64,000 nt of DNA from Ptiloglossa arizonensis (taxonomy: Eukaryota; Arthropoda; Insecta; Hymenoptera; Colletidae), in assembly GCF_051014685.1 (NCBI RefSeq), contig NW_027479279.1:62001-126000 (forward strand), read 5' to 3'. Made by a program: the position numbers and the translations under genes. Position 1 is the first letter of the stretch, and each line of letters begins with the position of its first letter. The notes beneath the pieces are model-generated. The model had not been told where the DNA came from. It worked only from the letters and a program-made list of their open reading frames with translations, and did not search any database. Shown one piece after another: positions 14,902-29,715 of this stretch.

Positions 14902-15203
14902 ATAACGTATAACGTATAACGTATAACGTATAACGTATAACGTATAACGTATAACGTATAACGTATAACGTATAACGTATAACGTATAACGTATAACGTA
15001 TAACGTATAACGTATAACGTATAACGTATAACGTATAACGTATAACGTATAACGTATAACGTATAACGTATAACGTATAACGTATAACGTATAACGTATA
15101 ACGTATAACGTATAACGTATAACGTATAACGTATAACGTATAACGTATAACGTATAACGTATAACGTATAACGTATAACGTATAACGTATAACGTATAAC
15201 GTA
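14902..15203 (+). repeat. Longest consensus run seen, about 43 perfect heptamers
   Basis: About 302 bp without any variant, between a C3G unit ending near 14901 and a T7C at 15204. Other long runs are shorter: about 225 bp ending at 50746, 205 bp ending at 38755, 200 bp ending at 59428 and 190 bp ending at 54485. Confidence 0.85.
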
Positions 15204-17360
15204 CAACGTTTAACTTATAACGTATAACGTAGAACGTATAACGTACAACGTATAACGTATAACGTACAACGTATAACGTATAACGTATATCCTATAACGC
15301 ATAACGTATAACGTATAACGTATAACGTATAACGTATAACGTATAACGTATAACGTATAACGTATAACGTATAACGTATAACGTGTAACGTATAACGTAT
15401 AACGTATAACGTATAACGTATAACGTATAACGTATAACGTATAACGTATAAAGTATAACGTATAACGTATAACGTATAACGTACAACGTTTAACTTATAA
15501 CGTATAACGTAGAACGTATAACGTACAACGTATAACGTATAACGTACAACGTATAACGTATAACGTATATCCTATAACGCATAACGTATAACGTATAACG
15601 TATAACGTATAACGTATAACGTATAACGTATAACATATAACGTATAACGTATAACGTATAACGTACAACGTTTAACGTATAACGTATAACGTATAACGTA
15701 CAACGTATAACGTATTACGTATATCCTATAACGTATAACGTATAACGTATAACGTATAACGTATAACGTATAACGTATAACGTATAACGTATAACGTATA
15801 ACGTATAACGTATAACGTACAACGTTTAACGTATAACGTATAACGTAGAACGTTTAACGTACAACGTATAACGTATAACGTACAACGTATAACGTATAAC
15901 GTATATCCTATAACGCATAACGTATAACGTATAAGATATAACGTATAACGTATAACGTATAACGTATAACGTATAACGTATAACGTATAACGTATAACGT
16001 ATAACGTATAACGTATAACGTATAACGTATAACGTAGAACGTATAACGTATAACGTATAACGTATAACGTATGACGTATAACGTATAACGTACAACGTTT
16101 AACGTATAACGTATAACGTAGAACGTATAACGTACAACGTATAACGTATAACGTACAACGTATAACGTATAACGTATATCCTATAACGCATAACGTATAA
16201 CGTATAACGTATAACGTATAACGTATAACGTATAACGTATAACGTATAACGTATAACGTATAACGTATGTCGTATAACGTATAACGTATAACGTATAACG
16301 TATAACGTATAACGTATAACGTATAACGTATAACGTATAACGTATAACGTATAACGTATAACGTATAACGTATAACGTACAACGTTCAACGTACAACGTA
16401 TAATGTATAACGTATAACGTATAACGTATAACGTATAAGGTATAACGTATAACGTATAACGTATAACGTATAACGTATAACGTATAACGTATAACGTATA
16501 ACGTATAACGTACAACGTTTAACGTACAACGTATAACGTAGAACGTATAACGTATAACGTATAACGTATAACGTATGACGTATAACGTATAACGTACAAC
16601 GTTTAACGTATAACGTATAGCGTATAACGTATAACGTATAACGTATACCGTACAACGTATAACGTATAACGTATAACGTATAACGTATAACGTACAACGT
16701 TTAACGTATACCGTATAACGTAGAACGTTTAACGTACAACGTATAACGTATAACGTACAACGTATAACGTATAACGTATATCCTATAACGCATAACGTAT
16801 AACGTATAAGATATAACGTATAACGTATAACGTATAACGTATAACGTATAACGTATAACGTATAACGTATAACGTATAACGTATAACGTATAACGTATAA
16901 CGTATAACGTAGAACGTATAACGTATAACGTATAACGTATAACGTATGACGTATAACGTATAACGTACAACGTTTAACGTATAACGTATAACGTATAACG
17001 TATAACGTATAACGTATAACGTAGAACGTATAACGTATAACGTATAACGTATAACGTATAACGTATAACGTATAACGTATAACGTATAACGTATAACGTA
17101 TAACGTATAACGTATAACGCATAACGTATAACGTATAACGTGTAACGTATAACGTATAACGTATAGCGTATAACGTATAACGTATAACGTATAACGTACA
17201 ACGTCTAACGTATAACGTATAACGTATAACGTATAACGTACAACGTATAACGTATAACGTATAACGTATAACGTATAACGTATAACGCATAACGTATAAC
17301 GTATAACGTATAACGTATAACGTATAACGTATAACGTATAGCGTATAACGTATAACGTAT

Positions 17361-17409
17361 AACGATTAACGTAAAACGTATGACGTATTACATATTACGT
17401 ATATCGTAT
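17361..17409 (+). repeat. M1 module
   Basis: Stands 3,024 bp after the previous copy; its surroundings resemble 6931 and 23997. Confidence 0.9.
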
Positions 17410-19152
17410 AACGTATAACGTATAACGTATAACGTATAACGTATAACGTACAACGTATAACGTATAACGTATATCCTATAACGCATAACGTATAACGTAT
17501 AAGGTATAACGTATAACGTATAACGTATAACGTATAACGTATAACGTATAACGTATAACGTATAACGTATAACGTATAACGTATAACGTATAACGTATAA
17601 CGTATAACGTATAGCGTATAACGTATAACGTATAACGTATAACGTACAACGTCTAACGTATAACGTATAACGTATAACGTATAACGTATAACGTATAACG
17701 TGTAACGTATAACGTATAACGTATAACGTATAACGTATAACGTATAACGTATAACGTACAACGTTTAACGTATAACGTATAACGTAGAACGTATAACGTA
17801 TAACGTACAACGTATAACGTATAACGTATATCCTATAACGCATAACGTATAACGTATAACGTATAACGTATAACGTATAACGTATAACGTATAACGTATA
17901 ACGTGTAACGTATAACGTATAACGTATAACGTATAACGTATAACGTATAACGTATAACGTATAACGTATAACGTATAACGTATAACGTATAACGTATAAC
18001 GTATAACGTTTAACGTATAACGTATAACGTATGTCGTATAACGTATAACGTATAACGTATAACGTATAACGTATAACGTATAACGTATAATGTATAACGT
18101 ATAACGTATAACGTATAACGTATAACGTATAACGTATAACGTAGAACGTATAACGTATAACGTATAACGTATAACGTATGACGTATAACGTATAACGTAC
18201 AACGTTTAACGTATAACGTATAACGTAGAACGTATAACGTACAACGTATAACGTATAACGTACAACGTATAACGTATAACGTTTATCCTATAACGCATAA
18301 CGTATAACGTATAAGGTATAACGTATAACGTATAACGTATAACGTATAACGTATAACGTATAACGTATAACGTATAACGTATAACGTATAACGTATAACG
18401 TATAACGTATAACGTATAACGTATAACGTATAACGTATAACGCATAACGTATAACGTATAACGTATTACTTATAACGTATAACGTATAACGTATAACGTA
18501 TAACGTACAACGTTTAACGTATAACGTATAACGTAGAACGTATAACGTATAACGTATAACGTATAACGTATAACGTACAACGTATAACGTATAACGTATA
18601 TCCTATAACGCATAACGTATAACGTATAACGTATAACGTATAACGTATAACGTATAACGTATAACGTATAACGTATAACGTATAACGTATAACGTATAAC
18701 GTATAACGTATAACGTATAGCGTATATCGTATAACGTATAACGTATAACGTATAACGTATAACGTATAACGTATAACGTATAACGTATAACGTATAGCGT
18801 ATAACGTATAACGTATAACGTATAACGTACAACGTCTAACGTATAACGTATAACGTATAACGTATAGCGTACAACGTATAACGTATAACGTATAACGTAT
18901 AACGTATAACGTATAACGTATAACGTATAACGTATAACGTATAACGTATAGCGTATAACGTATAACGTATAACGTATAACGTACAACGTATAACGATTAA
19001 CGTATAACGTATAACGTATAACGTACAACGTATAACGTATAACGTATAACGTATAACGTATAACGTATAACGCATAACGTATAACGTATAACGTATAACG
19101 TATAACGTATAACGTATAACGTATAACGTATAGCGTATAACGTATAACGTAT

Positions 19153-19201
19153 AACGATTAACGTAAAACGTATGACGTATTACATATTACGTATATCGTA
19201 T
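19153..19201 (+). repeat. M1 module
   Basis: In the 2,135-bp repeat; partner at 21288. Confidence 0.9.
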
Positions 19202-21287
19202 AACGTATAACGTATAACGTATAACGTATAACGTATAACGTATAACGTACAACGTATAACGTATAACGTATATCCTATAACGCATAACGTATAACGTATA
19301 AGGTATAACATATAACGTATAACGTATAACGTATAACGTATAACGTATAACGTATAACGTATAACGTATAACGTATAACGTATAACGTATAACGTATAAC
19401 GTATAACGTATAACGTATAACGTATAGCGTATAACGTATAACGTATAACGTATAACGTATAACGTATATCCTATAACGCATAACGTATAACGTATAAGGT
19501 ATAACGTATAACGTATAACGTATAACGTATAACGTATAACGTATAACGTATAACGTATAACGTATAACGTATAACGTATAACGTATAACGTATAACGTAT
19601 AACGTAGAACGTATAACGTATAACGTATAACGTATAACGTATGACGTATAACGTATAACGTACAACGTTTAACGTATAACGTATAACGTAGAACGTATAA
19701 CGTACAACGTATAACGTATAACGTACAACGTATAACGTATAACGTTTATCCTATAACGCATAACGTATAACGTATAAGGTATAACGTATAACGTATAACG
19801 TATAACGTATAACGTATAACGTATAACGTATAACGTATAACGTATAACGTATAACGTATAACGTATAACGTATAACGTATAACGTATAACGTATAACGTA
19901 TAACGCATAACGTATAACGTGTAACGTATAACGTATAACGTATAACGTATAACGTATAACGTATAACGTATAACGTACAACGTTTAACGTATAACGTATA
20001 ACGTAGAACGTATAACGTATAACGTACAACGTATAACGTATAACGTATATTCTATAACGCATAACGTATAACGTATAACGTATAACGTATAACGTATAAC
20101 GTATAACGTATAACGTTTAACGTATAACGTATAACGTATGTCGTATAACGTATAACGTATAACGTATAACGTATAACGTATAACGTATAACGTATAATGT
20201 ATAACGTATAACGTATAACGTATAACGTATAACGTATAACGTATAACGTAGAACGTATAACGTATAACGTATAACGTATAACGTATGACGTATAACGTAT
20301 AACGTACAACGTTTAACGTATAACGTATAACGTAGAACGTATAACGTACAACGTATAACGTATAACGTACAACGTATAACGTATAACGTTTATCCTATAA
20401 CGCATAACGTATAACGTATAAGGTATAACGTATAACGTATAACGTATAACGTATAACGTATAACGTATAACGTATAACGTATAACGTATAACGTATAACG
20501 TATAACGTATAACGTATAACGTATAACGTATAACGTATAACGTATAACGTATAACGTATAACGTATAACGCATAACGTATAACGTATAACGTATTACTTA
20601 TAACGTATAACGTATAACGTATAACGTATAACGTACAACGTTTAACGTATAACGTATAACGTAGAACGTATAACGTATAACGTATAACGTATAACGTATA
20701 ACGTACAACGTATAACGTATAACGTATATCCTATAACGCATAACGTATAACGTATAACGTATAACGTATAACGTATAACGTATAACGTATAACGTATAAC
20801 GTATAACGTATAACGTATAACGTATAACGTATAACGTATAACGTATAACGTATAGCGTATATCGTATAACGTATAACGTATAACGTATAACGTATAACGT
20901 ATAACGTATAACGTATAACGTATAACGTATAGCGTATAACGTATAACGTATAACGTATAACGTACAACGTCTAACGTATAACGTATAACGTATAACGTAT
21001 AGCGTACAACGTATAACGTATAACGTATAACGTATAACGTATAACGTATAACGTATAACGTATAACGTATAACGTATAACGTATAGCGTATAACGTATAA
21101 CGTATAACGTATAACGTACAACGTATAACGATTAACGTATAACGTATAACGTATAACGTACAACGTATAACGTATAACGTATAACGTATAACGTATAACG
21201 TATAACGCATAACGTATAACGTATAACGTATAACGTATAACGTATAACGTATAACGTATAACGTATAGCGTATAACGTATAACGTAT

Positions 21288-21336
21288 AACGATTAACGTA
21301 AAACGTATGACGTATTACATATTACGTATATCGTAT
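21288..21336 (+). repeat. M1 module
   Basis: In the 2,135-bp repeat; partner of 19153. Confidence 0.9.
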
Positions 21337-22344
21337 AACGTATAACGTATAACGTATAACGTATAACGTATAACGTATAACGTACAACGTATAACGTATA
21401 ACGTATATCCTATAACGCATAACGTATAACGTATAAGGTATAACGTATAACGTATAACGTATAACGTATAACGTATAACGTATAACGTATAACGTATAAC
21501 GTATAACGTATAACGTATAACGTATAACGTATAACGTATAACGTATAACGTATAGCGTATAACGTATAACGTATAACGTATAACGTATAACGTATATCCT
21601 ATAACGCATAACGTATAACGTATAAGGTATAACGTATAACGTATAACGTATAACGTATAACGTATAACGTATAACGTATAACGTATAACGTATAACGTAT
21701 AACGTATAACGTATAACGTATAACGTAGAACGTATAACGTATAACGTATAACGTATAACGTATGACGTATAACGTATAACGTACAACGTTTAACGTATAA
21801 CGTATAACGTAGAACGTATAACGTACAACGTATAACGTATAACGTACAACGTATAACGTATAACGTTTATCCTATAACGCATAACGTATAACGTATAAGG
21901 TATAACGTATAACGTATAACGTATAACGTATAACGTATAACGTATAACGTATAACGTATAACGTATAACGTATAACGTATAACGTATAACGTATAACGTA
22001 TAACGTATAACGTATAACGTATAACGTATAACGTATAACGCATAACGTATAACGTGTAACGTATAACGTATAACGTATAACGTATAACGTATAACGTATA
22101 ACGTATAACGTACAACGTTTAACGTATAACGTATAACGTAGAACGTATAACGTATAACGTACAACGTATAACGTATAACGTATATTCTATAACGCATAAC
22201 GTATAACGTATAACGTATAACGTATAACGTATAACGTATAACGTATAACGTATAACGTATAACGTATAACGTATAACGTATGTCGTATAACGTATAACGT
22301 ATAACGTATAACGTATAAGGTATAACGTATAACGTATAATGTAT

Positions 22345-22365
22345 TACATATTACGTATATCGTAT
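22345..22365 (+). repeat. Truncated M1 module
   Basis: Only the last three units of M1 are present (A1T+G4A, A1T, A2T), after a C3T unit. The first four M1 units are replaced by other array sequence, which suggests an exchange junction inside or just before the module. Confidence 0.8.
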
Positions 22366-23632
22366 AACGTATAACGTATAACGTATAACGTATAACGTAT
22401 AACGTACAACGTATAACGTATAACGTATATCCTATAACGCATAACGTATAACGTATAAGGTATAACGTATAACGTATAACGTATAACGTATAACGTATAA
22501 CGTATAACGTATAACGTATAACGTATAACGTACAACGTTTAACGTATAACGTATAACGTAGAACGTATAACGTATAACGTATAACGTATAACGTATGACG
22601 TATAACGTATAACGTACAACGTTTAACGTATAACGTATAACGTAGAACGTATAACGTACAACGTATAACGTATAACGTACAACGTATAACGTATAACGTA
22701 TATCCTATAACGCATAACGTATAACGTATAACGTATAACGTATAACGTATAACGTATAACGTATAACGTATAACGTATAACGTATAACGTATAACGTATA
22801 ACGTATAACGTATAACGTATAACGTATGTCGTATAACGTATAACGTAGAACGTATAACGTATAACGTATAACGTATAACGTATGACGTATAACGTATAAC
22901 GTACAACGTTTAACGTATAACGTATGGCGTATAACGTATAACGTATAACGTATACCGTACAACGTATAACGTATAACGTATAACGTATAACGTACAACGT
23001 TTAACGTATAACGTATAACGTAGAACGTATAACGTATAACGTATAACGTATAACGTATAACGTATAACCTATAACGTATAACGTATAATGTATGACGTAT
23101 AACGTATAACGTATAACGTACAACGTTCAACGTACAACGTATAATGTATAACGTATAACGTATAACGTATAACGTATAAGGTATAACGTATAACGTATAA
23201 CGTATAACGTATAACGTATAACGTATAACGTATAACGTATAACGTATAACGTACAACGTTTAACGTATAACGTATAACGTAGAACGTATAACGTATAACG
23301 TATAACGTATAACGTATGACGTATAACGTATAACGTACAACGTTTAACGTATAACGTATAACGTAGAACGTATAACGTACAACGTATAACGTATAACGTA
23401 CAACGTATAACGTATAACGTATATCCTATAACGCATAACGTATAACGTATAACGTATAACGTATAACGTATAACGTATAACGTATAACGTATAACGTATA
23501 ACGTATAACGTATAACGTATAACGTATAACGTATGTCGTATAACGTATAACGTAGAACGTATAACGTATAACGTATAACGTATAACGTATGACGTATAAC
23601 GTATAACGTACAACGTTTAACGTATAACGTAT

Positions 23633-23772
23633 GGCGTATAACGTATAACGTATAACGTATACCGTACAACGTATAACGTATAACGTATAACGTATAACGT
23701 ATAACGTACAACGTTTAACGTATACCGTGTAACGAATAACGTATAACGTATATCGCATGACGTATAACATAT
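23633..23772 (+). repeat. M10 module, 140 bp
   Basis: M10 is 20 units long. It opens with A1G+A2G, then has consensus units, A2C+T7C, more consensus, T7C, A6T, consensus, A2C+A6G, T5A, two consensus, A2T+T5C, A1G, and ends with G4A. The repeated order shows it is copied as a block. Its first half alone is at 22926, 707 bp earlier. Confidence 0.88.
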
Positions 23773-23996
23773 AACGTATAACGTATAACGTATATCCTAT
23801 AACGCATAACGTATAACGTATAACGTATAACGTATAACGTATAACGTATAACGTATAACGTATAACGTATAACGTATAACGTATAACGTATAACGTATAA
23901 CGTATAACGTGTAACGTATAACGTATAACGTATAACGTATAACGTATAACGTATAACGTATAACGTATAACGTATAACGTATAACGTATAACGTAT

Positions 23997-24045
23997 AACG
24001 ATTAACGTAAAACGTATGACGTATTACATATTACGTATATCGTAT
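23997..24045 (+). repeat. M1 module
   Basis: Lies 784 bp before the M1 that opens the 980-bp repeat region. Confidence 0.9.
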
Positions 24046-24780
24046 AACGTATAACGTATAACGTATAACGTATAACGTATAACGTATAACGTACAACGTA
24101 TAACGTATAACGTATATCCTATAACGCATAACGTATAACGTATAAGGTATAACGTATAACGTATAACGTATAACGTATAACGTATAACGTATAACGTATA
24201 ACGTATAACGTATAACGTATAACGTATAACGTATAACGTATAACGTATAACGTATAGCGTATAACGTATAACGTATAACGTATAACGTACAACGTCTAAC
24301 GTATAACGTATAACGTATAACGTATAACGTATAACGTATAACGTGTAACGTATAACGTATAACGTATAACGTATAACGTATAACGTATAACGTATAACGT
24401 ACAACGTTTAACGTATAACGTATAACGTAGAACGTATAACGTATAACGTACAACGTATAACGTATAACGTATATTCTATAACGCATAACGTATAACGTAT
24501 AACGTATAACGTATTACGTATAACGTATAACGTATAACGTATAACGTGTAACGTATAACGTATAACGTATAACGTATAACGTATAACGTATAACGTATAA
24601 CGTATAACGTATAACGTATAGCGTATAACGTATAACGTATAACGTATGTCGTATAACGTATAACGTATAACGTATAACGTATAACGTATAACGTATAACG
24701 TATAATGTATAACGTATAACGTATAACGTATAACGTATAACGTATAACGTATAACGTATAGCGTATAACGTATAACGTAT

Positions 24781-24829
24781 AACGATTAACGTAAAACGTA
24801 TGACGTATTACATATTACGTATATCGTAT
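24781..24829 (+). repeat. M1 module
   Basis: Opens the 980-bp repeat region; none follows for 3.66 kb. Confidence 0.9.
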
Positions 24830-27040
24830 AACGTATAACGTATAACGTATAACGTATAACGTATAACGTACAACGTATAACGTATAACGTATATCCTATA
24901 ACGCATAACGTATAACGTATAAGGTATAACGTATAACGTATAACGTATAACGTATAACGTATAACGTATAACGTATAACGTATAACGTATAACGTACAAC
25001 GTTTAACGTATAACGTATAACGTAGAACGTATAACGTATAACGTATAACGTATAACGTATGACGTATAACGTATAACGTACAACGTTTAACGTATAACGT
25101 ATAACGTAGAACGTATAACGTATAACGTATAACGTATAACTTATAACGTATAACGTATAACGTATAACGTATAACGTATAACGTATAACGTATAACGTAT
25201 AACGTATAACGTATAACGTATAACGTATGACGTATAACGTATAACGTATAACGTACAACGTTCAACGTACAACGTATAATGTATAACGTATAACGTATAA
25301 CGTAGAACGTATAACGTACAACGTATAACGTATAACGTACAACGTATAACGTATAACGTATAACGTATAACGTATAACGTATAACGTACAACGTTTAACG
25401 TATAACGTATAACGTAGAACGTATAACGTATAACGTATAACGTATAACGTATGACGTATAACGTATAACGTACAACGTTTAACGTATAACGTATAACGTA
25501 GAACGTATAACGTACAACGTATAACGTATAACGTATAACGTACAACGTATAACGTATAACGTATATCCTATAACGCATAACGTATAACGTATAACGTATA
25601 ACGTATAACGTATAACGTATAACGTATAACGTATAACGTATAACGTATAACGTATAACGTATAACGTATGTCGTATAACGTATAACGTATAACGTATAAC
25701 GTATAACGTATAACGTATAACGTATAACGTATAACGTATAACGTATAACGTATAACGTATAACGTATAACGTATAACGTACAACGTTCAACGTACAACGT
25801 ATAATGTATAACGTATAACGTATAACGTATAACGTATAAGGTATAACGTATAACGTATAACGTATAACGTACAACGTTTAACTTATAACGTATAACGTAT
25901 AACGTATAACGTACAACGTTTAACGTATAACGTATAACGTATAACGTATAACGTATAACGTATAACGTACAACGTTTAACGTATAACGTATAACGTAGAA
26001 CGTATAACGTATAACGTATAACGTATAACGTATGACGTATAACGTATAACGTACAACGTTTAACGTATAACGTATAACGTAGAACGTATAACGTATAACG
26101 TATAACGTATAACTTATAACGTATAACGTATAACGTATAACGTATAACGTATAACGTATAACGTATAACGTATAACGTATAACGTATAACGTATAACGTA
26201 TAACGTATGACGTATAACGTATAACGTATAACGTACAACGTTCAACGTACAACGTATAATGTATAACGTATAACGTATAACGTAGAACGTATAACGTACA
26301 ACGTATAACGTATAACGTACAACGTATAACGTATAACGTATAACGTATAACGTATAACGTATAACGTACAACGTTTAACGTATAACGTATAACGTAGAAC
26401 GTATAACGTATAACGTATAACGTATAACGTATGACGTATAACGTATAACGTACAACGTTTAACGTATAACGTATAACGTAGAACGTATAACGTACAACGT
26501 ATAACGTATAACGTACAACGTATAACGTATAACGTATATCCTATAACGCATAACGTATAACGTATAACGTATAACGTATAACGTATAACGTATAACGTAT
26601 AACGTATAACGTATAACGTATAACGTATAACGTATAACGTATAACGTATGTCGTATAACGTATAACGTATAACGTATAACGTATAACGTATAACGTATAA
26701 CGTATAACGTATAACGTATAACGTATAACGTATAACGTATAACGTATAACGTATAACGTACAACGTTCAACGTACAACGTATAATGTATAACGTATAACG
26801 TATAACGTATAACGTATAAGGTATAACGTATAACGTATAACGTATAACGTACAACGTTTAACTTATAACGTATAACGTATAACGTATAACGTACAACGTT
26901 TAACGTATAACGTATAACGTAGAACGTATAACGTATAACGTATAACGTATAACGTATAACGTATAACGTATAACGTATAACGTATAACGTATAACGTATA
27001 ACGTATAACGTATGACGTATAACGTATAACGTATAACGTA
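24781..27040 (+). repeat. Higher-order repeat of about 980 bp
   Basis: The G4T unit at 25140/26113 is 973 bp apart. The M4 marker pairs 25261/26241 and 25786/26766 are both 980 bp (140 units) apart, so one unit was gained between. The opening block, led by M1 at 24781, matches the marker order after 1184, 31732 and 33846. Confidence 0.85.
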
Positions 27041-28441
27041 CAACGTTCAACGTACAACGTATAATGTATAACGTATAACGTATAACGTATAACGTATAAG
27101 GTATAACGTATAACGTATAACGTATAACGTATAACGTATAACGTATAACGTATAACGTATAACGTATAACGTACAACGTTTAACGTATAACGTATAACGT
27201 AGAACGTATAACGTATAACGTATAACGTATAACGTATGACGTATAACGTATAACGTACAACGTTTAACGTATAACGTATAACGTAGAACGTATAACGTAT
27301 AACGTACAACGTATAACGTATAACGTACAACGTATAACGTATAACGTATATCCTATAACGCATAACGTATAACGTATAACGTATGACGTATAACGTATAA
27401 CGTATAACGTACAACGTTCAACGTACAACGTATAATGTATAACGTATAACGTATAACGTAGAACGTATAACGTATAACGTATAACGTATAACGTATGACG
27501 TATAACGTATAACGTACAACGTTTAACGTATAACGTATAACGTAGAACGTATAACGTATAACGTATAACGTATAACGTATAACGTATAACGTATAACGTA
27601 TAACGTATAACGTATAACGTATAACGTATGACGTATAACGTATAACGTATAACGTACAACGTTCAACGTACAACGTATAATGTATAACGTATAACGTATA
27701 ACGTATAACGTATAAGGTATAACGTATAACGTATAACGTATAACGTATAACGTATAACGTATGTCGTATAACGTATAACGTATAACGTATAACGTATAAC
27801 GTATAACGTATAACGTATAACGTATAACGTATAACGTATAACGTATAACGTATAACGTATAACGTATAACGTATAACGTAGAACGTATAACGTATAACGT
27901 ATAACGTATAACGTATAACGTATAACGTATAACGTATAACGTATAACGTATAACGTATAACGTATGACGTATAACGTATAACGTATAACGTACAACGTTC
28001 AACGTACAACGTATAATGTATAACGTATAACTTATAACGTAGAACGTATAACGTATAACGTATAACGTATAACGTATGACGTATAACGTATAACGTACAA
28101 CGTTTAACGTATAACGTATGGCGTATAACGTATAACGTATAACGTATACCGTACAACGTATAACGTATAACGTATAACGTATGACGTATAACGTACAACG
28201 TTTAACGTATACCGTGTAACGAATAACGTATAACGTATATCGCATGACGTATAACATATAACGTATAACGTATAACGTACAACGTATAACGTATAACGTA
28301 TATCCTATAACGCATAACGTATAACGTATAACGTATAACGTATAACGTATAACGTATAACGTATAACGTATAACGTATAACGTATAACGTATAACGTATA
28401 ACGTATAACGTATAACGTATAACGTATAACGTATAACGTAT
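27041..28441 (+). repeat. M4-rich stretch
   Basis: M4 (T7C, A6T+T7C, T7C, consensus, C3T) recurs with its A6T+T7C base change at 27046, 27417, 27662 and 27998. The spacings of 371, 245 and 336 bp are all whole units. With the copies at 25261-26766 this is the densest M4 region of the window. The first close M10 tandem pair begins at 28120. Confidence 0.8.
28120..28259 (+). repeat. M10 module, 140 bp
   Basis: Carries an extra A1G unit in the middle, also seen at 28827, 30178 and 30885 but not in the other three close copies. Confidence 0.88.
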
Positions 28442-28490
28442 AACGATTAACGTAAAACGTATGACGTATTACATATTACGTATATCGTAT
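28442..28490 (+). repeat. M1 module
   Basis: Between the M10 copies at 28120 and 28827; 2,058-bp partner at 30500. Confidence 0.9.
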
Positions 28491-28826
28491 AACGTATAAC
28501 GTATAACGTATAACGTATAACGTATAACGTATAACGTACAACGTATAACGTATAACGTATATCCTATAACGCATAACGTATAACGTATAAGGTATAACGT
28601 ATAACGTATAACGTATAACGTATAACGTATAACGTATAACGTATAACGTATAACGTATAACGTATAACGTATAACGTATAACGTATAACGTATAGCGTAT
28701 AACGTATAACGTATAACGTATAACGTATAACGTATAACGTATAACGTATAACGTATAACGTATAACGTATAACGTATAACGTATGACGTATAACGTATAA
28801 CGTACAACGTTTAACGTATAACGTAT

Positions 28827-28966
28827 GGCGTATAACGTATAACGTATAACGTATACCGTACAACGTATAACGTATAACGTATAACGTATGACGTATAACG
28901 TACAACGTTTAACGTATACCGTGTAACGAATAACGTATAACGTATATCGCATGACGTATAACATAT
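28827..28966 (+). repeat. M10 module, 140 bp
   Basis: Lies 707 bp after 28120, the same spacing as 22926/23633 and 30178/30885. Confidence 0.88.
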
Positions 28967-29666
28967 AACGTATAACGTATAACGTACAACGTATAACGTA
29001 TAACGTATATCCTATAACGCATAACGTATAACGTATAACGTATAACGTATAACGTATAACGTATAACGTATAACGTATAACGTACAACGTCTAACGTATA
29101 ACGTATAACGTATAACGTATAACGTATAACGTATAACGTGTAACGTATAACGTATAATGTATAACGTATAACGTATAACGTATAACGTATAACGTACAAC
29201 GTTTAACGTATAACGTATAACGTAGAACGTATAACGTATAACGTACAACGTATAACGTATAACGTATATTCTATAACGCATAACGTATAACGTATAACGT
29301 ATAACGTATAACGTATAACGTATAACGTGTAACGTATAACGTATAACGTATAACGTATAACGTATAACGTATAACGTATAACGTATAACGTATAACGTAT
29401 AACGTATAACGTATAACGTATAACGTATGTCGTATAACGTATAACGTATAACGTATAACGTATAACGTATAACGTATAACGTATAACGTATAATGTATAA
29501 CGTATAACGTATAACGTATAACGTATAACGTATAACATATAACGTATAACGTATAACGTATAACGTATAACGTATAACGTATAACGTATAACGCATAACG
29601 TATAACGTATAACGTATAACGTATAACGTATAACGTATAACGTATAGCGTATAACGTATAACGTAT

Positions 29667-29715
29667 AACGATTAACGTAAAACGTATGACGTATTACATA
29701 TTACGTATATCGTAT
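29667..29715 (+). repeat. M1 module
   Basis: Partner at 31732, 2,065 bp away, one unit more than the neighbouring pairs. Confidence 0.9.

Larger units (their letters stand above)
14337..17360 (+). repeat. M1-led region with 280- and 875-bp local repeats
   Basis: After the M1 at 14337 come T5C, G4A and T7A units in an order seen again after the M1 at 35876. The string T7C, A6T, G4T recurs at 15201 and 15481 (280 bp). The string T7G, A6T, T7C recurs at 15847 and 16722 (875 bp). The purest run of the window (14902-15203) lies here. The later part, near 16618-16700, has A2G and A2C units that resemble a diverged M10 module. Confidence 0.75.
17361..22344 (+). repeat. Higher-order repeat of about 2,107-2,135 bp
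   Basis: Paired markers show the repeat: A6T at 18007/20114 and A1G+A2T at 18032/20139 (2,107 bp); the TATTACTTAT marker at 18464/20592 (2,128 bp); the A2G then A2T pair at 18716/20851 and M1 at 19153/21288 (2,135 bp). The offset grows from 2,107 to 2,135 through added units in consensus runs. An M2 sub-variant (ATTCTAT) near 20049 and 22184 is again 2,135 bp apart, so part of a third copy begins near 22187. Confidence 0.85.
22366..24780 (+). repeat. 707-bp local repeat followed by an M1 block
   Basis: The A1G+A2G unit that starts M10 is at 22926 and 23633, 707 bp (101 units) apart. Only the first half of M10 follows 22926; the full module follows 23633. The region 23997-24780 is led by an M1 and resembles 17361-18000. 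Confidence 0.8.

Noticed and set aside
16181..17290. Minus-strand open frame of 369 codons reading YVIRYTL repeats (similar ones at 25141-26238, 6936-7856 and 60874-61758)
   Set aside because: The consensus unit has no stop in any minus frame, so long frames are expected. They end only where a variant brings TTA, CTA or TCA on the plus strand. Many begin at TTG made by T7C. There is no ribosome site, composition change or domain.
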